From Pseudomonadota bacterium (lineage in GTDB: Bacteria; Pseudomonadota; Alphaproteobacteria; Caulobacterales; Caulobacteraceae), in NCBI GenBank assembly GCA_023390245.1, contig JAEWDF010000041.1, forward strand, positions 1 through 59,828: 59,828 nucleotides of DNA, read 5' to 3'. The notes beneath the pieces were generated by a model, which saw only the letters and a list, made by a program, of their open reading frames with translations, was not told the DNA's origin and made no database searches. This document shows, one piece after another, positions 8,057 to 16,558 of this stretch (position 1 is the stretch's first letter; every line of letters starts with the position of its first letter). The position numbers and the translations under genes are program-made.

Positions 8057-9229
8057 TCAAACCAGAAGTCGAGGAGAGTCGTCACGGCCGACCTCCTCGT
8101 CCTCATAGGCGTCGATCAGCGACCGCACTTCGACCCGGTCGAGATGAAGCAGTTGGGCGATCTGGCCTTCGCTGAGGAGGGATTTCGCCCAAGCCTCTCC
8201 AACAAGGAGACCCACCCGCATCGAAACCGGTCGAGCAGCGTCTGCCCGGCCTTCGTCCGGCGAGATCGCCTCGCCCAAGACCTGCCGCGCCTGTGCATCG
8301 GTGATCCCACCATTGTTGGCGAACCAGTCCCACGTCCCCGCTTTGGTCAGGCCGAGCTCCTCCAGCCGCCTCACCATGGCTTCGCGTGAGACGCCAAACA
8401 GATGAGCCATCAGGATCACGTGGCGACGGGTCAACTGACCCGCGCCGAGCGTGATCGAGCTGAACTGGGCCATCACCGCCCTGGCCGGGGTGAGGAACGC
8501 CTTCGCGAATGCGATGGCGTAGCGTTCCTCGCGGCTGGTCTCGGGAGACCCTGCGAACAATGCATCCGGATGTTTGCGGGTCGAAACGAAATGGCCGAGC
8601 TCATGTGCGGCCGTCTGCGCCCTTCGATCCTTCGGATGCGATGCATTCAGGAGGATGCAGGCGCCGGCGATGTCGTCAAATGCGTACAGCCCGGACACCT
8701 TCGCGGGCAGTTTGCGGGTGAAGATGCGAGCGCCCAGCTGGAATTCCAGAACGGACACGATGTCCTGCACCGGCCCGCCCCCTATCCCGAGCCACTGACG
8801 GAGATCAGCGGCGTCCTGTTCGGCCTGGAGCACGACATTCCCGGGCAGCAATGGGCGTTCCGGGGGATCGTTACGGACGCGCTGCACACCGAGCAGCGCC
8901 TCAAGCTCCAGTTCGGCCTGGACCAGGGTGGTCAACATCTCGACCGCGGCCTCAACCTGGAGGTCTGGCTCGCCGGTCCGCCGAAAGCGCGGCTTGAGAT
9001 CGACCTGCACCGCTTCGCGCCGCATCAGCGCATTGACGGAGACATTGTAGACAGAAGCGAACCGCTGAAGTTCCTCGAGGCGAGGCCGTCTCTGGCCCTG
9101 TTCGATCGCGACGACAGTGGTTCGGGCGATCTGCAAGGCCTCGGCAGCGGCGGCCTGGGTGACCCGGGCCGCTTCCCGTGCGAGCCGCAGGCGTTCGCCG
9201 AGCTCTTCCGGGGTCAGGGCGTCGGTCAT
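8057..9229 (-). CDS. Xre helix-turn-helix plus ImmA/IrrE metalloprotease
   Basis: A 390-residue two-domain protein. Residues about 6-65 form an Xre/HipB-type helix-turn-helix (LGERLRLAREAARVTQAAAAEAL ... ARTTVVAIEQG). The centre carries the ImmA/IrrE zinc motif AHELGHFV. The C-terminal part continues as in COG2856 proteins, where the protease destroys a repressor or antitoxin after a signal. Its ATG overlaps the stop of the QueC-like gene (ATGA). Such proteins usually control the operon they sit in; candidate operators lie in the promoter region at 11196-11237. Confidence 0.85.
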   Translation of the reverse strand: MTDALTPEELGERLRLAREAARVTQAAAAEALQIARTTVVAIEQGQRRPRLEELQRFASVYNVSVNALMRREAVQVDLKPRFRRTGEPDLQVEAAVEMLTTLVQAELELEALLGVQRVRNDPPERPLLPGNVVLQAEQDAADLRQWLGIGGGPVQDIVSVLEFQLGARIFTRKLPAKVSGLYAFDDIAGACILLNASHPKDRRAQTAAHELGHFVSTRKHPDALFAGSPETSREERYAIAFAKAFLTPARAVMAQFSSITLGAGQLTRRHVILMAHLFGVSREAMVRRLEELGLTKAGTWDWFANNGGITDAQARQVLGEAISPDEGRADAARPVSMRVGLLVGEAWAKSLLSEGQIAQLLHLDRVEVRSLIDAYEDEEVGRDDSPRLLV

Positions 9230-10599
9230 GACCGTGCGCTTGCGAGCTGCGAGACAAACGACCGGGGCCCCAGGGACTTTCTGAAGGCGCGCCATTCTTC
9301 AGCGTGCAGCTCCAACATCGAACGCAACTGCTCTTCCACCTGTACCGAATCGCTACTCAAGGCTTCGGCGGCGTCACGTGCGGCGCGCCTCAGCTGGCGA
9401 GCGTGTAGAGGCGATTCCACGAGGTCCGCCAAGTGGTCCATGTGAAGTACGCCCGCCACGGCATAGGCCCGCAACGCAGGGGTGAGCTTCACGAAGCCGT
9501 CGACGACGCCGTCTTCATACTGTTCGGCCGAGAGCCGTTCCCAGACATAGGCGCTGGCGGGCTCCTCAATGCCGGCGGACAGCATGCTGACGCGACGCAA
9601 CATGCAGGCGGCGCAGACGCCGCATTGCCGGCGCTTGCCGTCAACTCCGGTCTGTCGCGACTGCTGCCAGCAGGACCGGGTGTCACTCCAGGTCGGCGGA
9701 TTGGCGAGGGCGTTCGCGGCACGAAGGGTTTCACCCTTGGTGCTGAAGAGCCGGGGATACTCGTAGTGGACCGAACGCCCGGTCAGGGCGAGGAGGAGTC
9801 GCTCCATCCGACGGGAAAAGGTCGGGTGAACGCGATAGTCGGGGTAAATCTGGCCGCTGACGGCCAGCATCGGACCAAAGGCGCCCTGCCCGCTCTCAGT
9901 GACGACAATCCGCTCAACCTTGGCCAGGATCGCCGCGATGCCGGTGACAGCGGCGAACTTGAAGCCCCGAGACCGGGCGGAGGTTTCAACGCGTTCGCTG
10001 GAGTTCACCTTGTAGGGCACGACGGTGAAGGGCTGGCGCTTCTTCTTGTTGCGAGGCTGATCGACGCCCCCGGAACCGAGGCGAACCCGCACCAGGCCCG
10101 CCGCGCCATCGCTGGCCGCGACGAGCGCGTGCACCGCACGAGAATCCAGCCCGTCGCTGTAGGGCATGATGGTGGTGACCCCGCCCGCGAGGTCGAGGGT
10201 GGAGATACGCCGTTCGACCGCCTTACGGCGGGCAACGAAGACAAAGCGCCAGACGTCGCCGGTGAGATAGCCGAGGGCCTCTTCGAGTGCGCCCTTCACA
10301 GCCTCGCTGTTCCAGAGCGCGGGATCGTGCACGGCGACCCGAACATCGAAGTGGCGGCTCCACTGATGCACCAGGCGCCGCTTGACCGCATCACAGTACT
10401 CCGCCGCGCCCGCGACAACGAGCAAATCGATCAGGGTCGGATTCCAATCCGCGAAGAAGTAGTTTTCCAGCCCTTCGGTATCGAGTTCGATCACCTCGCC
10501 GATAGTCGCCGCGGACGAGCCGGCGCGGACCGGGACGCCGGGCTCCAGAACGTCCACCTGCAAGCCCGGCCGTTCGCTAATGATGTCGAGGGCGGTCAT
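9226..10599 (-). CDS. QueC-like PP-loop enzyme (7-cyano-7-deazaguanine synthase family)
   Basis: A 457-residue protein. A C-terminal QueC-like ATP-pyrophosphatase carries the PP-loop SDGLDS (148-153) and four candidate zinc cysteines (C310, C326, C329, C332 in CGVCAACMLRR). About 145 extra N-terminal residues are absent from true QueC (about 230 residues). No queD, queE or queF lies nearby, so a role in queuosine synthesis is unlikely. QueC-like enzymes are known in the Qat and type IV CBASS antiphage systems, where a deazaguanine-type modification is used. Both flanking junctions are 4-bp ATGA overlaps, so the protein is made together with its partners. A defence-related conjugation or nucleobase chemistry is likely but unproven. 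Confidence 0.8.
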   Translation of the reverse strand: MTALDIISERPGLQVDVLEPGVPVRAGSSAATIGEVIELDTEGLENYFFADWNPTLIDLLVVAGAAEYCDAVKRRLVHQWSRHFDVRVAVHDPALWNSEAVKGALEEALGYLTGDVWRFVFVARRKAVERRISTLDLAGGVTTIMPYSDGLDSRAVHALVAASDGAAGLVRVRLGSGGVDQPRNKKKRQPFTVVPYKVNSSERVETSARSRGFKFAAVTGIAAILAKVERIVVTESGQGAFGPMLAVSGQIYPDYRVHPTFSRRMERLLLALTGRSVHYEYPRLFSTKGETLRAANALANPPTWSDTRSCWQQSRQTGVDGKRRQCGVCAACMLRRVSMLSAGIEEPASAYVWERLSAEQYEDGVVDGFVKLTPALRAYAVAGVLHMDHLADLVESPLHARQLRRAARDAAEALSSDSVQVEEQLRSMLELHAEEWRAFRKSLGPRSFVSQLASARS

Positions 10600-11159
10600 A
10601 GGGCGACTCCTTGATCCAGGCCGCTGCGGTCGATCTTGGCGGTCAGCGCGCGATGCCCTGCGCCGCTGGCCAGGCCCGAAGCCAAGCGCGCGATTTCTCC
10701 CGAAGAAATCGCAGCCGACAGGTGATTACGCAGTCGCCCGGCGTCCGGCGACCGCTCGCGGTGATAGTGTTCCTCGATCTGACGAGCACCCCGGATCGCG
10801 CGGTCTTCAAGGACGTGTTCGATGCTCTTCTCATAGGCGCTTGCGCCCAGATGGGCGTCGCGCGCCTGATCGTGCGCATGGTCCGCCAACAAGGCTTCCA
10901 TCGGATTGCTCGCCTGCGCGCGCAGACGTTCGGTTTCCGAGACCGCGATTTCCGAGAACAAACGCCCGCGTTCGTCGTCGCCAAGTGCAGCTTTCACCGC
11001 ATCTGCAAAGTCCGGGCGGATCGACTTCCACTCCTCGACCAAGGCCGGCCGGAAGGCCTCGGCGACCTCCTCAACCGTGTGTGCGGCGTTCTCTGCGAGC
11101 TTCGCCAGGGCCTTCCAGACCTTGCTCATGTCGAGGGTACGATACGGGCCGTCACTCAT
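10596..11159 (-). CDS. Unknown helical protein, first gene of QueC-like operon
   Basis: A 187-residue, mostly alpha-helical, acidic/charged protein beginning MSDGPYRTLDMSKVWKAL. I know no function for it. The start at 11159 has a strong ribosome site (GGAGGTG, 7-nt spacing). Its stop overlaps the start of the QueC-like gene (ATGA), which suggests the two proteins act in a fixed ratio. It is not obviously QatB. It could be the substrate or sensor partner of the QueC-like enzyme. The promoter region to its right is shared with dnaE2 and holds candidate operators and a LexA box. Confidence 0.7.
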   Translation of the reverse strand: MSDGPYRTLDMSKVWKALAKLAENAAHTVEEVAEAFRPALVEEWKSIRPDFADAVKAALGDDERGRLFSEIAVSETERLRAQASNPMEALLADHAHDQARDAHLGASAYEKSIEHVLEDRAIRGARQIEEHYHRERSPDAGRLRNHLSAAISSGEIARLASGLASGAGHRALTAKIDRSGLDQGVAL

Positions 11160-11195
11160 AGGAACACCTCCATTGAGAACACGGTCACCCGAATC

Positions 11196-11237
11196 ACCTG
11201 ACATTGTCAACATTCTTGGCGATAAAACCTGACATTG
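11196..11237. promoter_or_regulatory. Palindrome and direct repeats, candidate Xre operator
   Basis: ACCTGACATTG occurs at 11196-11206 and again at 11227-11237, starts 31 bp apart (about three helical turns). The first copy extends into the perfect palindrome TGACA-T-TGTCA (11199-11209). They lie in the divergent promoter region of the QueC-like operon and dnaE2, and are a natural target for the operon's own Xre protein. Confidence 0.5.
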
Positions 11238-11272
11238 AGGCAAGCCGTTGGGTTGACGGCTGTGCGACACAG

Positions 11273-11287
11273 GAACAAAAGCAGAAC
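11273..11287. promoter_or_regulatory. LexA box abutting the dnaE2 start codon
   Basis: GAACAAAAGCAGAAC is a perfect GAAC-N7-GAAC LexA operator that ends exactly one base before the dnaE2 ATG. A possible -35 hexamer TTGACG lies at 11253-11258. If transcription starts near the box, the dnaE2 message would have almost no leader. It may also affect the divergent QueC-like operon starting at 11159. Confidence 0.7.
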
Positions 11288-14200
11288 ATGATCGCACCGT
11301 ATGTGGAGCTCGAATGCGCTTCTCATTTCTCCTTCCTGCGCGGAGCGAGCTCCTGCGAAGAGCTCTTTGCGCAGGCGAGGCTCTGCGGCCTGACAGCGCT
11401 CGCTGTAACGGACATCAACAGCCTCGCCGGGATCGTTCGCGCCCATGAGGCTGCAAAAGCCGTCAAGCTTCGCCTGATCATCGGGTGTCGGCTCGTTTTG
11501 ACTGACGGCTCGACCATCCTCGTCTACCCCGTCGACCGCCCGGCCTACAGCCGGCTGTGTCGACTGCTCAGCATCGGCAAGGCGCGTGCGGGAAAGGGTG
11601 AGTGCCGTCTCGACTGGGGCGATCTCGCGACACACGCCGAAGGCCTCATCGCAATCCTTCAGACTGACCGCGCTAATGGCGACGCCGCCGACCGCGCCAA
11701 ACGTCTGCAAACCATCTTCAGAAGCGACGCCTATCTGGCCCTGACGCTCCGGCGTCGGCCGGGCGATCAGATCAGATTGCATGAACTCGAGGCCCTCGCC
11801 ACACGCCATGGCCTGCGGACCGTGGTCACCAATGATGTCCTGTTTCATCACCCCAACCGCCGCATCCTGCAGGACGTGCTCACCTGCATCCGCGAAGGCC
11901 GCACGATCGACGATGTCGGCTTCAAACGGGAGCGGTCAGCTGATCGCCATCTCAAGCGAGCCGAAGAGATGCACCGGCTATTCGTTCGATATCCGGACGC
12001 GCTTCGCCGTACCATCCAGATCGCCGACCGCTGCCGGTTCAGTCTGGACGAACTCACCTATCAGTACCCCAGAGAGGTCGCTCTGCCCGGCCTGACGCCC
12101 CAGCAGGCCCTGGAGAAACTGACGTGGGAGGGGGCGGCGGAGCGATACCCCGAGGGCTTGTCGGACAAGGTCCAGGCGACCCTGAGACACGAACTCGGGC
12201 TTATAGAGACACTGGAATACGCCCCCTACTTCCTGACTGTGAACTCCATCGTCCGCTTCGCCAGAAGCCGGGACATCCTTTGTCAGGGTCGAGGCTCGGC
12301 CGCCAACTCGGCCGTCTGCTACGTCCTCGGCATCACCTCGATCGATCCCGGCCGCAACGACCTTCTGTTCGAACGCTTCGTTAGCCAGGAGCGCAAGGAG
12401 CCGCCTGACATCGACGTCGATTTCGAGCACGAGCGGCGCGAGGAAGTCATCCAGTGGGTCTACGAGACCTACGGGCGTCATCGCGCGGCGCTGTGTGCGA
12501 CCGTGATCCGATACCGTTCGCGCGGCGCCTTGCGGGATGTCGGCAAGGCTCTCGGCCTCTCGGAAGATCTGATCAAGACCCTATCCTCCCAGGTCTGGAG
12601 CTATTCCAGCGAGGGGGTAGAGGACCGCCATGCTGAAGAGCTCAATCTCAATCTGCAAGACCGCCGCTTGCGACTTGCACTCGATCTGTCGCGACAGCTG
12701 ATCGGCTTCCCGCGCCATCTCAGCCAACATCCCGGCGGTTTCGTTCTCACGGATGACCGTCTGGACGACCTCGTGCCTATCGAGCCCGCGGCGATGAAAG
12801 ACCGCCAGGTCATCGAATGGGACAAGGACGATATCGACGCGCTGAAGTTCATGAAGGTCGATGTTCTGGCCCTGGGAATGTTGAGCTGTATGCGACGCGG
12901 CCTCGACCTTCTGCGCGAGCACAAGGCGGTCAGCCTCGATCTGGCGACCATCCCGGCCGAGGATCCGAAGACCTACGCAATGATCCGGAAGGCCGACACC
13001 CTGGGGGTCTTCCAGATCGAAAGTCGGGCGCAGATGGCGATGCTGCCCCGGATCAAGCCACGCACCTTCTATGACCTGGTCATCGAGGTTGCGATCGTCC
13101 GTCCGGGGCCGATCCAGGGCGATATGGTCCACCCCTATCTGCGCAGGCGTGAAGGGCGGGAGCCCGTCGACTATCCGAAGCCGGAACTCGAGAAGGTCTT
13201 GGGCAAGACCCTGGGCGTGCCGCTGTTTCAGGAACAGGCGATGCGCGTCGCGATCGAGTGCGCCGGTTTTACCGCCTCGGAAGCGGATCAGCTGCGGCGG
13301 GCCATGGCCACCTTCAAATTCACCGGCGGCGTCAGCCACTTCAAGGACAAGCTGGTCTCGGGGATGGTCGAGCGGGGCTACACCGCCGAGTTCGCCGAAA
13401 AGACTTTCAGCCAGCTGGAAGGCTTCGGCTCCTATGGCTTCCCCGAGAGCCACGCGGCGTCCTTCGCCCTGATCGCCTATGCGTCCTCCTGGCTCAAATG
13501 CCATCACCCCGATGTCTTCTGCGCGGCCTTGCTGAACGCCCAACCGATGGGCTTTTACGCCCCAGCCCAAATCGTTAGGGACGCCCGTGAGCACGGTGTT
13601 GAGGTCCGGCCGGTCTGCGTGAACGCCTCGCGCTGGGACTGCACCCTGGAGCCCGGCCGTCGGGAGGGCGTTCTGGCGGTTCGGCTTGGCCTACGCATGG
13701 TGCGGGGGCTGGCGAACGGCGACGCCGCGCGGTTGGTGGCCCTGCGGGGCGCCCGCCCCTTCACGAGCGTCGATGACCTTTGGCGTCGCGCGTCCATGCC
13801 GGTAGGCGCCTTGACGCGATTGGCTGAGGCGGACGCGTTTGCGGATGGGCTTGGCCTGTCCCGCCGTGATGCACTGTGGGCGATCAAGGCCCTGCGTGAT
13901 GACCCATTGCCCCTGTTCACTTCGACGGCCGGCCAACAGCCGGAGGTCGAGGAGCCCGAGGCCGGATTGCCGGCCATGGCGGCCGGTCAGGAAGTAGTCG
14001 AGGACTACAGCCACGTCGGGCTGACCTTGCGGGAGCATCCTCTGAGCTTCCTGCGCGCGGAGCTGCAGCAGCGGCATGTCATGACCTGCGCCGACGGCTC
14101 CGCCATGCGGGACCGTCGGCTGACACGCGTCGCGGGCCTGGTGTTGGTCCGGCAGAAGCCCGGCTCGGCCAAGGGCGTGATGTTCATCACGATCGAGGAC

Positions 14201-14524
14201 GAGACCGGCGTCGCCAATCTGGTGATCTGGCCCAGTCTCTATGAAGAGCAGCGACGGGTCGTCTTGGGCGCAAGCCTGCTGGTGGTGGATGGCAAGGTCC
14301 AGCGCGAAGGCGATGTCGTCCACATTGTCGCGACCCGCCTGCACGACGCCTCCGACCTCCTGGCCTCGCTGGGGCAGCGCGGCGACTTCCCCCTGCCCCA
14401 TGGCCGTGGCGACGAAGTCTATCGCGGAAGCGTCCCCGACCCTCGCCGCCCAAAAGCGCGCGACATCTATATTCCGGACCTGTCGCTGGATACGATCAGA
14501 GTGAAGACGCGAGACTTTCGGTAG
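11288..14524 (+). CDS. dnaE2: DnaE2, error-prone polymerase III alpha subunit
   Basis: A 1,078-residue C-family polymerase for damage-induced mutagenesis with ImuA and ImuB. In order: PHP domain (ELECASHFSFLRGASSCEEL), palm with the catalytic PDIDVDF aspartates, fingers and helix-hairpin-helix region, and a C-terminal OB fold (FITIEDETGVANLVIWPSLY). The start at 11288 matches the conserved family N-terminus and is touched directly by a LexA box. Normally it would follow imuB; here 3.8 kb of cargo separates them and it has its own promoter. The last 29 bp overlap the end of the convergent HEPN operon. Confidence 0.95.
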   Translation: MIAPYVELECASHFSFLRGASSCEELFAQARLCGLTALAVTDINSLAGIVRAHEAAKAVKLRLIIGCRLVLTDGSTILVYPVDRPAYSRLCRLLSIGKARAGKGECRLDWGDLATHAEGLIAILQTDRANGDAADRAKRLQTIFRSDAYLALTLRRRPGDQIRLHELEALATRHGLRTVVTNDVLFHHPNRRILQDVLTCIREGRTIDDVGFKRERSADRHLKRAEEMHRLFVRYPDALRRTIQIADRCRFSLDELTYQYPREVALPGLTPQQALEKLTWEGAAERYPEGLSDKVQATLRHELGLIETLEYAPYFLTVNSIVRFARSRDILCQGRGSAANSAVCYVLGITSIDPGRNDLLFERFVSQERKEPPDIDVDFEHERREEVIQWVYETYGRHRAALCATVIRYRSRGALRDVGKALGLSEDLIKTLSSQVWSYSSEGVEDRHAEELNLNLQDRRLRLALDLSRQLIGFPRHLSQHPGGFVLTDDRLDDLVPIEPAAMKDRQVIEWDKDDIDALKFMKVDVLALGMLSCMRRGLDLLREHKAVSLDLATIPAEDPKTYAMIRKADTLGVFQIESRAQMAMLPRIKPRTFYDLVIEVAIVRPGPIQGDMVHPYLRRREGREPVDYPKPELEKVLGKTLGVPLFQEQAMRVAIECAGFTASEADQLRRAMATFKFTGGVSHFKDKLVSGMVERGYTAEFAEKTFSQLEGFGSYGFPESHAASFALIAYASSWLKCHHPDVFCAALLNAQPMGFYAPAQIVRDAREHGVEVRPVCVNASRWDCTLEPGRREGVLAVRLGLRMVRGLANGDAARLVALRGARPFTSVDDLWRRASMPVGALTRLAEADAFADGLGLSRRDALWAIKALRDDPLPLFTSTAGQQPEVEEPEAGLPAMAAGQEVVEDYSHVGLTLREHPLSFLRAELQQRHVMTCADGSAMRDRRLTRVAGLVLVRQKPGSAKGVMFITIEDETGVANLVIWPSLYEEQRRVVLGASLLVVDGKVQREGDVVHIVATRLHDASDLLASLGQRGDFPLPHGRGDEVYRGSVPDPRRPKARDIYIPDLSLDTIRVKTRDFR

Positions 14525-15836
14525 GTTTCACCGCATCCGCAACCACACCTTCATCAAGCAAGGCTGCAAGCACCGCATCACGGGAGGCCCCGTCCTCGCA
14601 GGCCCTTTCCAGAAGGCTGGTCACGACCATTCGTGCGAGCGCTCGCGCTTCAACCCTCGTCGTCGTCGAGACAGGTTCCATGCCGCCCCGACCATGTACA
14701 TATTCGCTCCGGAGCGAGAACAGGCGACCGTAGGTCTCCCCCATTACAAGGTCGCCCAGGAGACCCGACACACGGGTCCGGACCCGGGCCGACCCACGGA
14801 TGTCGGGATGAGGCGCGCCCTTTGCCGGCTTTTGATCCTCAACGTGGCCGACCGCCGCCTCAATGGTGGTCATGTGGGCCATGATCTCGTCCATGCCGCT
14901 TGATGCGTATCCCTGGAGCAGGAAATGCAGGATCGGGGTCTCAAATAGCGGCCCCTCGATCGCTGCCGAAAACGTATCCCAGGCCCTGGCATCCCAAGCC
15001 GCCAGATCATCGATGACGCCATCCTTGAGGCGGAGGGTTTCGGGCCGCTCCAGCTCCACCTCAACGCCGTCACGCACCTCGGTCGCATATTCAACGATCG
15101 TCAGCGCATCAGGCGTGGGAGGCCGCGCCGGGCGAACGAAGAGGTCATCGTCAACGGTATAGATCCACGGGATCTCGAAGCCCCGCCAGTTGACCTCGAG
15201 CATGTCCGACCATTCCTCCCAGGGCGCCAGCAAAAGAAAGCTTAGGACGGTCTCGACGATCGCTGGGTAACGCCGGGCATGAACGACGGTCTCACCGAGA
15301 TCGCGCCGCATGTCGGAAAACAGGAAGGGCATCGCGCGGGCCTCCGGCGCGCTTTCGACCTCCACCTCCTCCTCAACCACAAGCCAATGGAACTGGGCGA
15401 GCACTTCAAGCTGCAGGGTCGACGTCGGATAATGCCGCGCCAGCCGAGACGCGTCGAACAGCTCAGCCAGCTCCGCCGCAGAGAAGCGGTCCACGCGCGC
15501 AGGCCCAAAGCGCAGCGACGGAAATCCCTCGGCGAGGTCCAGCGGGCAAAGGTGGCGCCGACGAACAGTCCGGCGGCGTAGCGCCTGATCCAGAAGACGC
15601 GCGGCGTCTGATGGGGCCAGCGACCGTCCGGCCGCTTCGTGCGGCAGGTAACTCGGCATACCCAACGAATGCAGCGCATTGTTCTGAGCGAAAAACGCAT
15701 TGCGGACGCCGTAGTGCATTTCGAACGCAGCATTCAGCGCCCTGTAGACGGGATCGGCCGAGCTACGCGGTCCGGGCGGGGGCAAGCTCCAAAGCCCGGC
15801 GACCGCCGCTTCGAGATCGCGCAGGGCGTCGCTCAC
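14496..15836 (-). CDS. HEPN-like protein, third gene of triple-HEPN operon
   Basis: A 446-residue protein. Near the C-terminus the helical segment LRSEYVHGRGG contains the HEPN ribonuclease motif R-x4-H (R376, H381); an upstream helix (HMTTIEAAVG) fits the first half of the HEPN bundle. The first 300 residues match nothing I know and may be a sensor domain, a layout seen in ApeA-type antiphage proteins. Its ATG overlaps the stop of the upstream gene (ATGA). The 3' end overlaps dnaE2 by 29 bp on the other strand. RNase activity is inferred. Confidence 0.62.
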   Translation of the reverse strand: MSDALRDLEAAVAGLWSLPPPGPRSSADPVYRALNAAFEMHYGVRNAFFAQNNALHSLGMPSYLPHEAAGRSLAPSDAARLLDQALRRRTVRRRHLCPLDLAEGFPSLRFGPARVDRFSAAELAELFDASRLARHYPTSTLQLEVLAQFHWLVVEEEVEVESAPEARAMPFLFSDMRRDLGETVVHARRYPAIVETVLSFLLLAPWEEWSDMLEVNWRGFEIPWIYTVDDDLFVRPARPPTPDALTIVEYATEVRDGVEVELERPETLRLKDGVIDDLAAWDARAWDTFSAAIEGPLFETPILHFLLQGYASSGMDEIMAHMTTIEAAVGHVEDQKPAKGAPHPDIRGSARVRTRVSGLLGDLVMGETYGRLFSLRSEYVHGRGGMEPVSTTTRVEARALARMVVTSLLERACEDGASRDAVLAALLDEGVVADAVKPTESLASSL

Positions 15837-16558
15837 GCTTCAGCTCTGGCCTGAGGAATCCAGGCTCGCGACGCGCGCTCTCGCTCGAGACGGGCCACCA
15901 GATGAGGATCCTTCGACTTGAGGCTCTCACAGTAGATGTAGCCCGTGTCCTCCCAGAATTGAGCCACCGCCTCGACGAGGCCCCGCATGTCCTCCTCCGG
16001 CACATCCATCAATGTCAGACTACGTTGGACCACAGGCTCCGGATCGAACGGTTCCGGCAGCGGCGGCACGGGCGACCAGAAGTGAGGTGCCCTGCGACCG
16101 AGCTCAACAAGTGATGCGCCTTCGCCATGACGGCAGGCGTTGCCAAGATGGTGCAGGAAGTCGAGCCGCTCGAAACTGGGAAAGCGTTCGAGATCAATGC
16201 CCCGCAGTCTGCGGAACAGCTTCTGGAGCCCATCCCAACGGGCGTTTGCGATTTTGGCGTCAAGGCCTTCAGAGGGTTCGAGCTCCCGGGCGCAACCCTG
16301 CAGATAGGTCCGAAGCTGTCGCTCCCAGATCGACTGCAACGACAGGCAGAACGCGAGCTTCGTTTCCTGAAGCATGTCCTCCATATCCGCTTGCGCGAAG
16401 ACGTCGCCAGCGTCCTCGCTCCGTCCGAGCGTCTCGATCCGTTCTTCAATACGACGCAGGGATGGAACGATGACTTCGGCGAAATAGTCCCGGATCGTCA
16501 GGCCATGTTTCCCGGTCATGATGTCAGCGTGACAGTTGGCCCAGCGAAACGGCGTCAT
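15833..16558 (-). CDS. HEPN-like protein, second gene of triple-HEPN operon
   Basis: A 241-residue, largely helical protein. The segment LHHLGNACRHGEG (135-147) resembles the NxxxH variant of the HEPN active-site helix (N140, H144) seen in several abortive-infection HEPN families. An upstream helix (LAFCLSLQSIWERQLRTYL) fits the partner helix. Both neighbours overlap it by 4 bp (ATGA), so the three proteins are probably made together and may form a complex. No other domain is visible. The name of the family is unknown to me. Confidence 0.58.
   Translation of the reverse strand: MTPFRWANCHADIMTGKHGLTIRDYFAEVIVPSLRRIEERIETLGRSEDAGDVFAQADMEDMLQETKLAFCLSLQSIWERQLRTYLQGCARELEPSEGLDAKIANARWDGLQKLFRRLRGIDLERFPSFERLDFLHHLGNACRHGEGASLVELGRRAPHFWSPVPPLPEPFDPEPVVQRSLTLMDVPEEDMRGLVEAVAQFWEDTGYIYCESLKSKDPHLVARLERERASRAWIPQARAEA

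Noticed and set aside
7468..11159. Identification as a known Qat system (QatABCD)
   Set aside because: Only a QueC-like protein is shared; no QatA-type ATPase or TatD-like QatD is present, and the first gene does not look like QatB.
11162..11179. A second LexA box upstream of the QueC-like operon
   Set aside because: The GAAC half-sites here are 11 bp apart, not 7, so it does not fit the operator.
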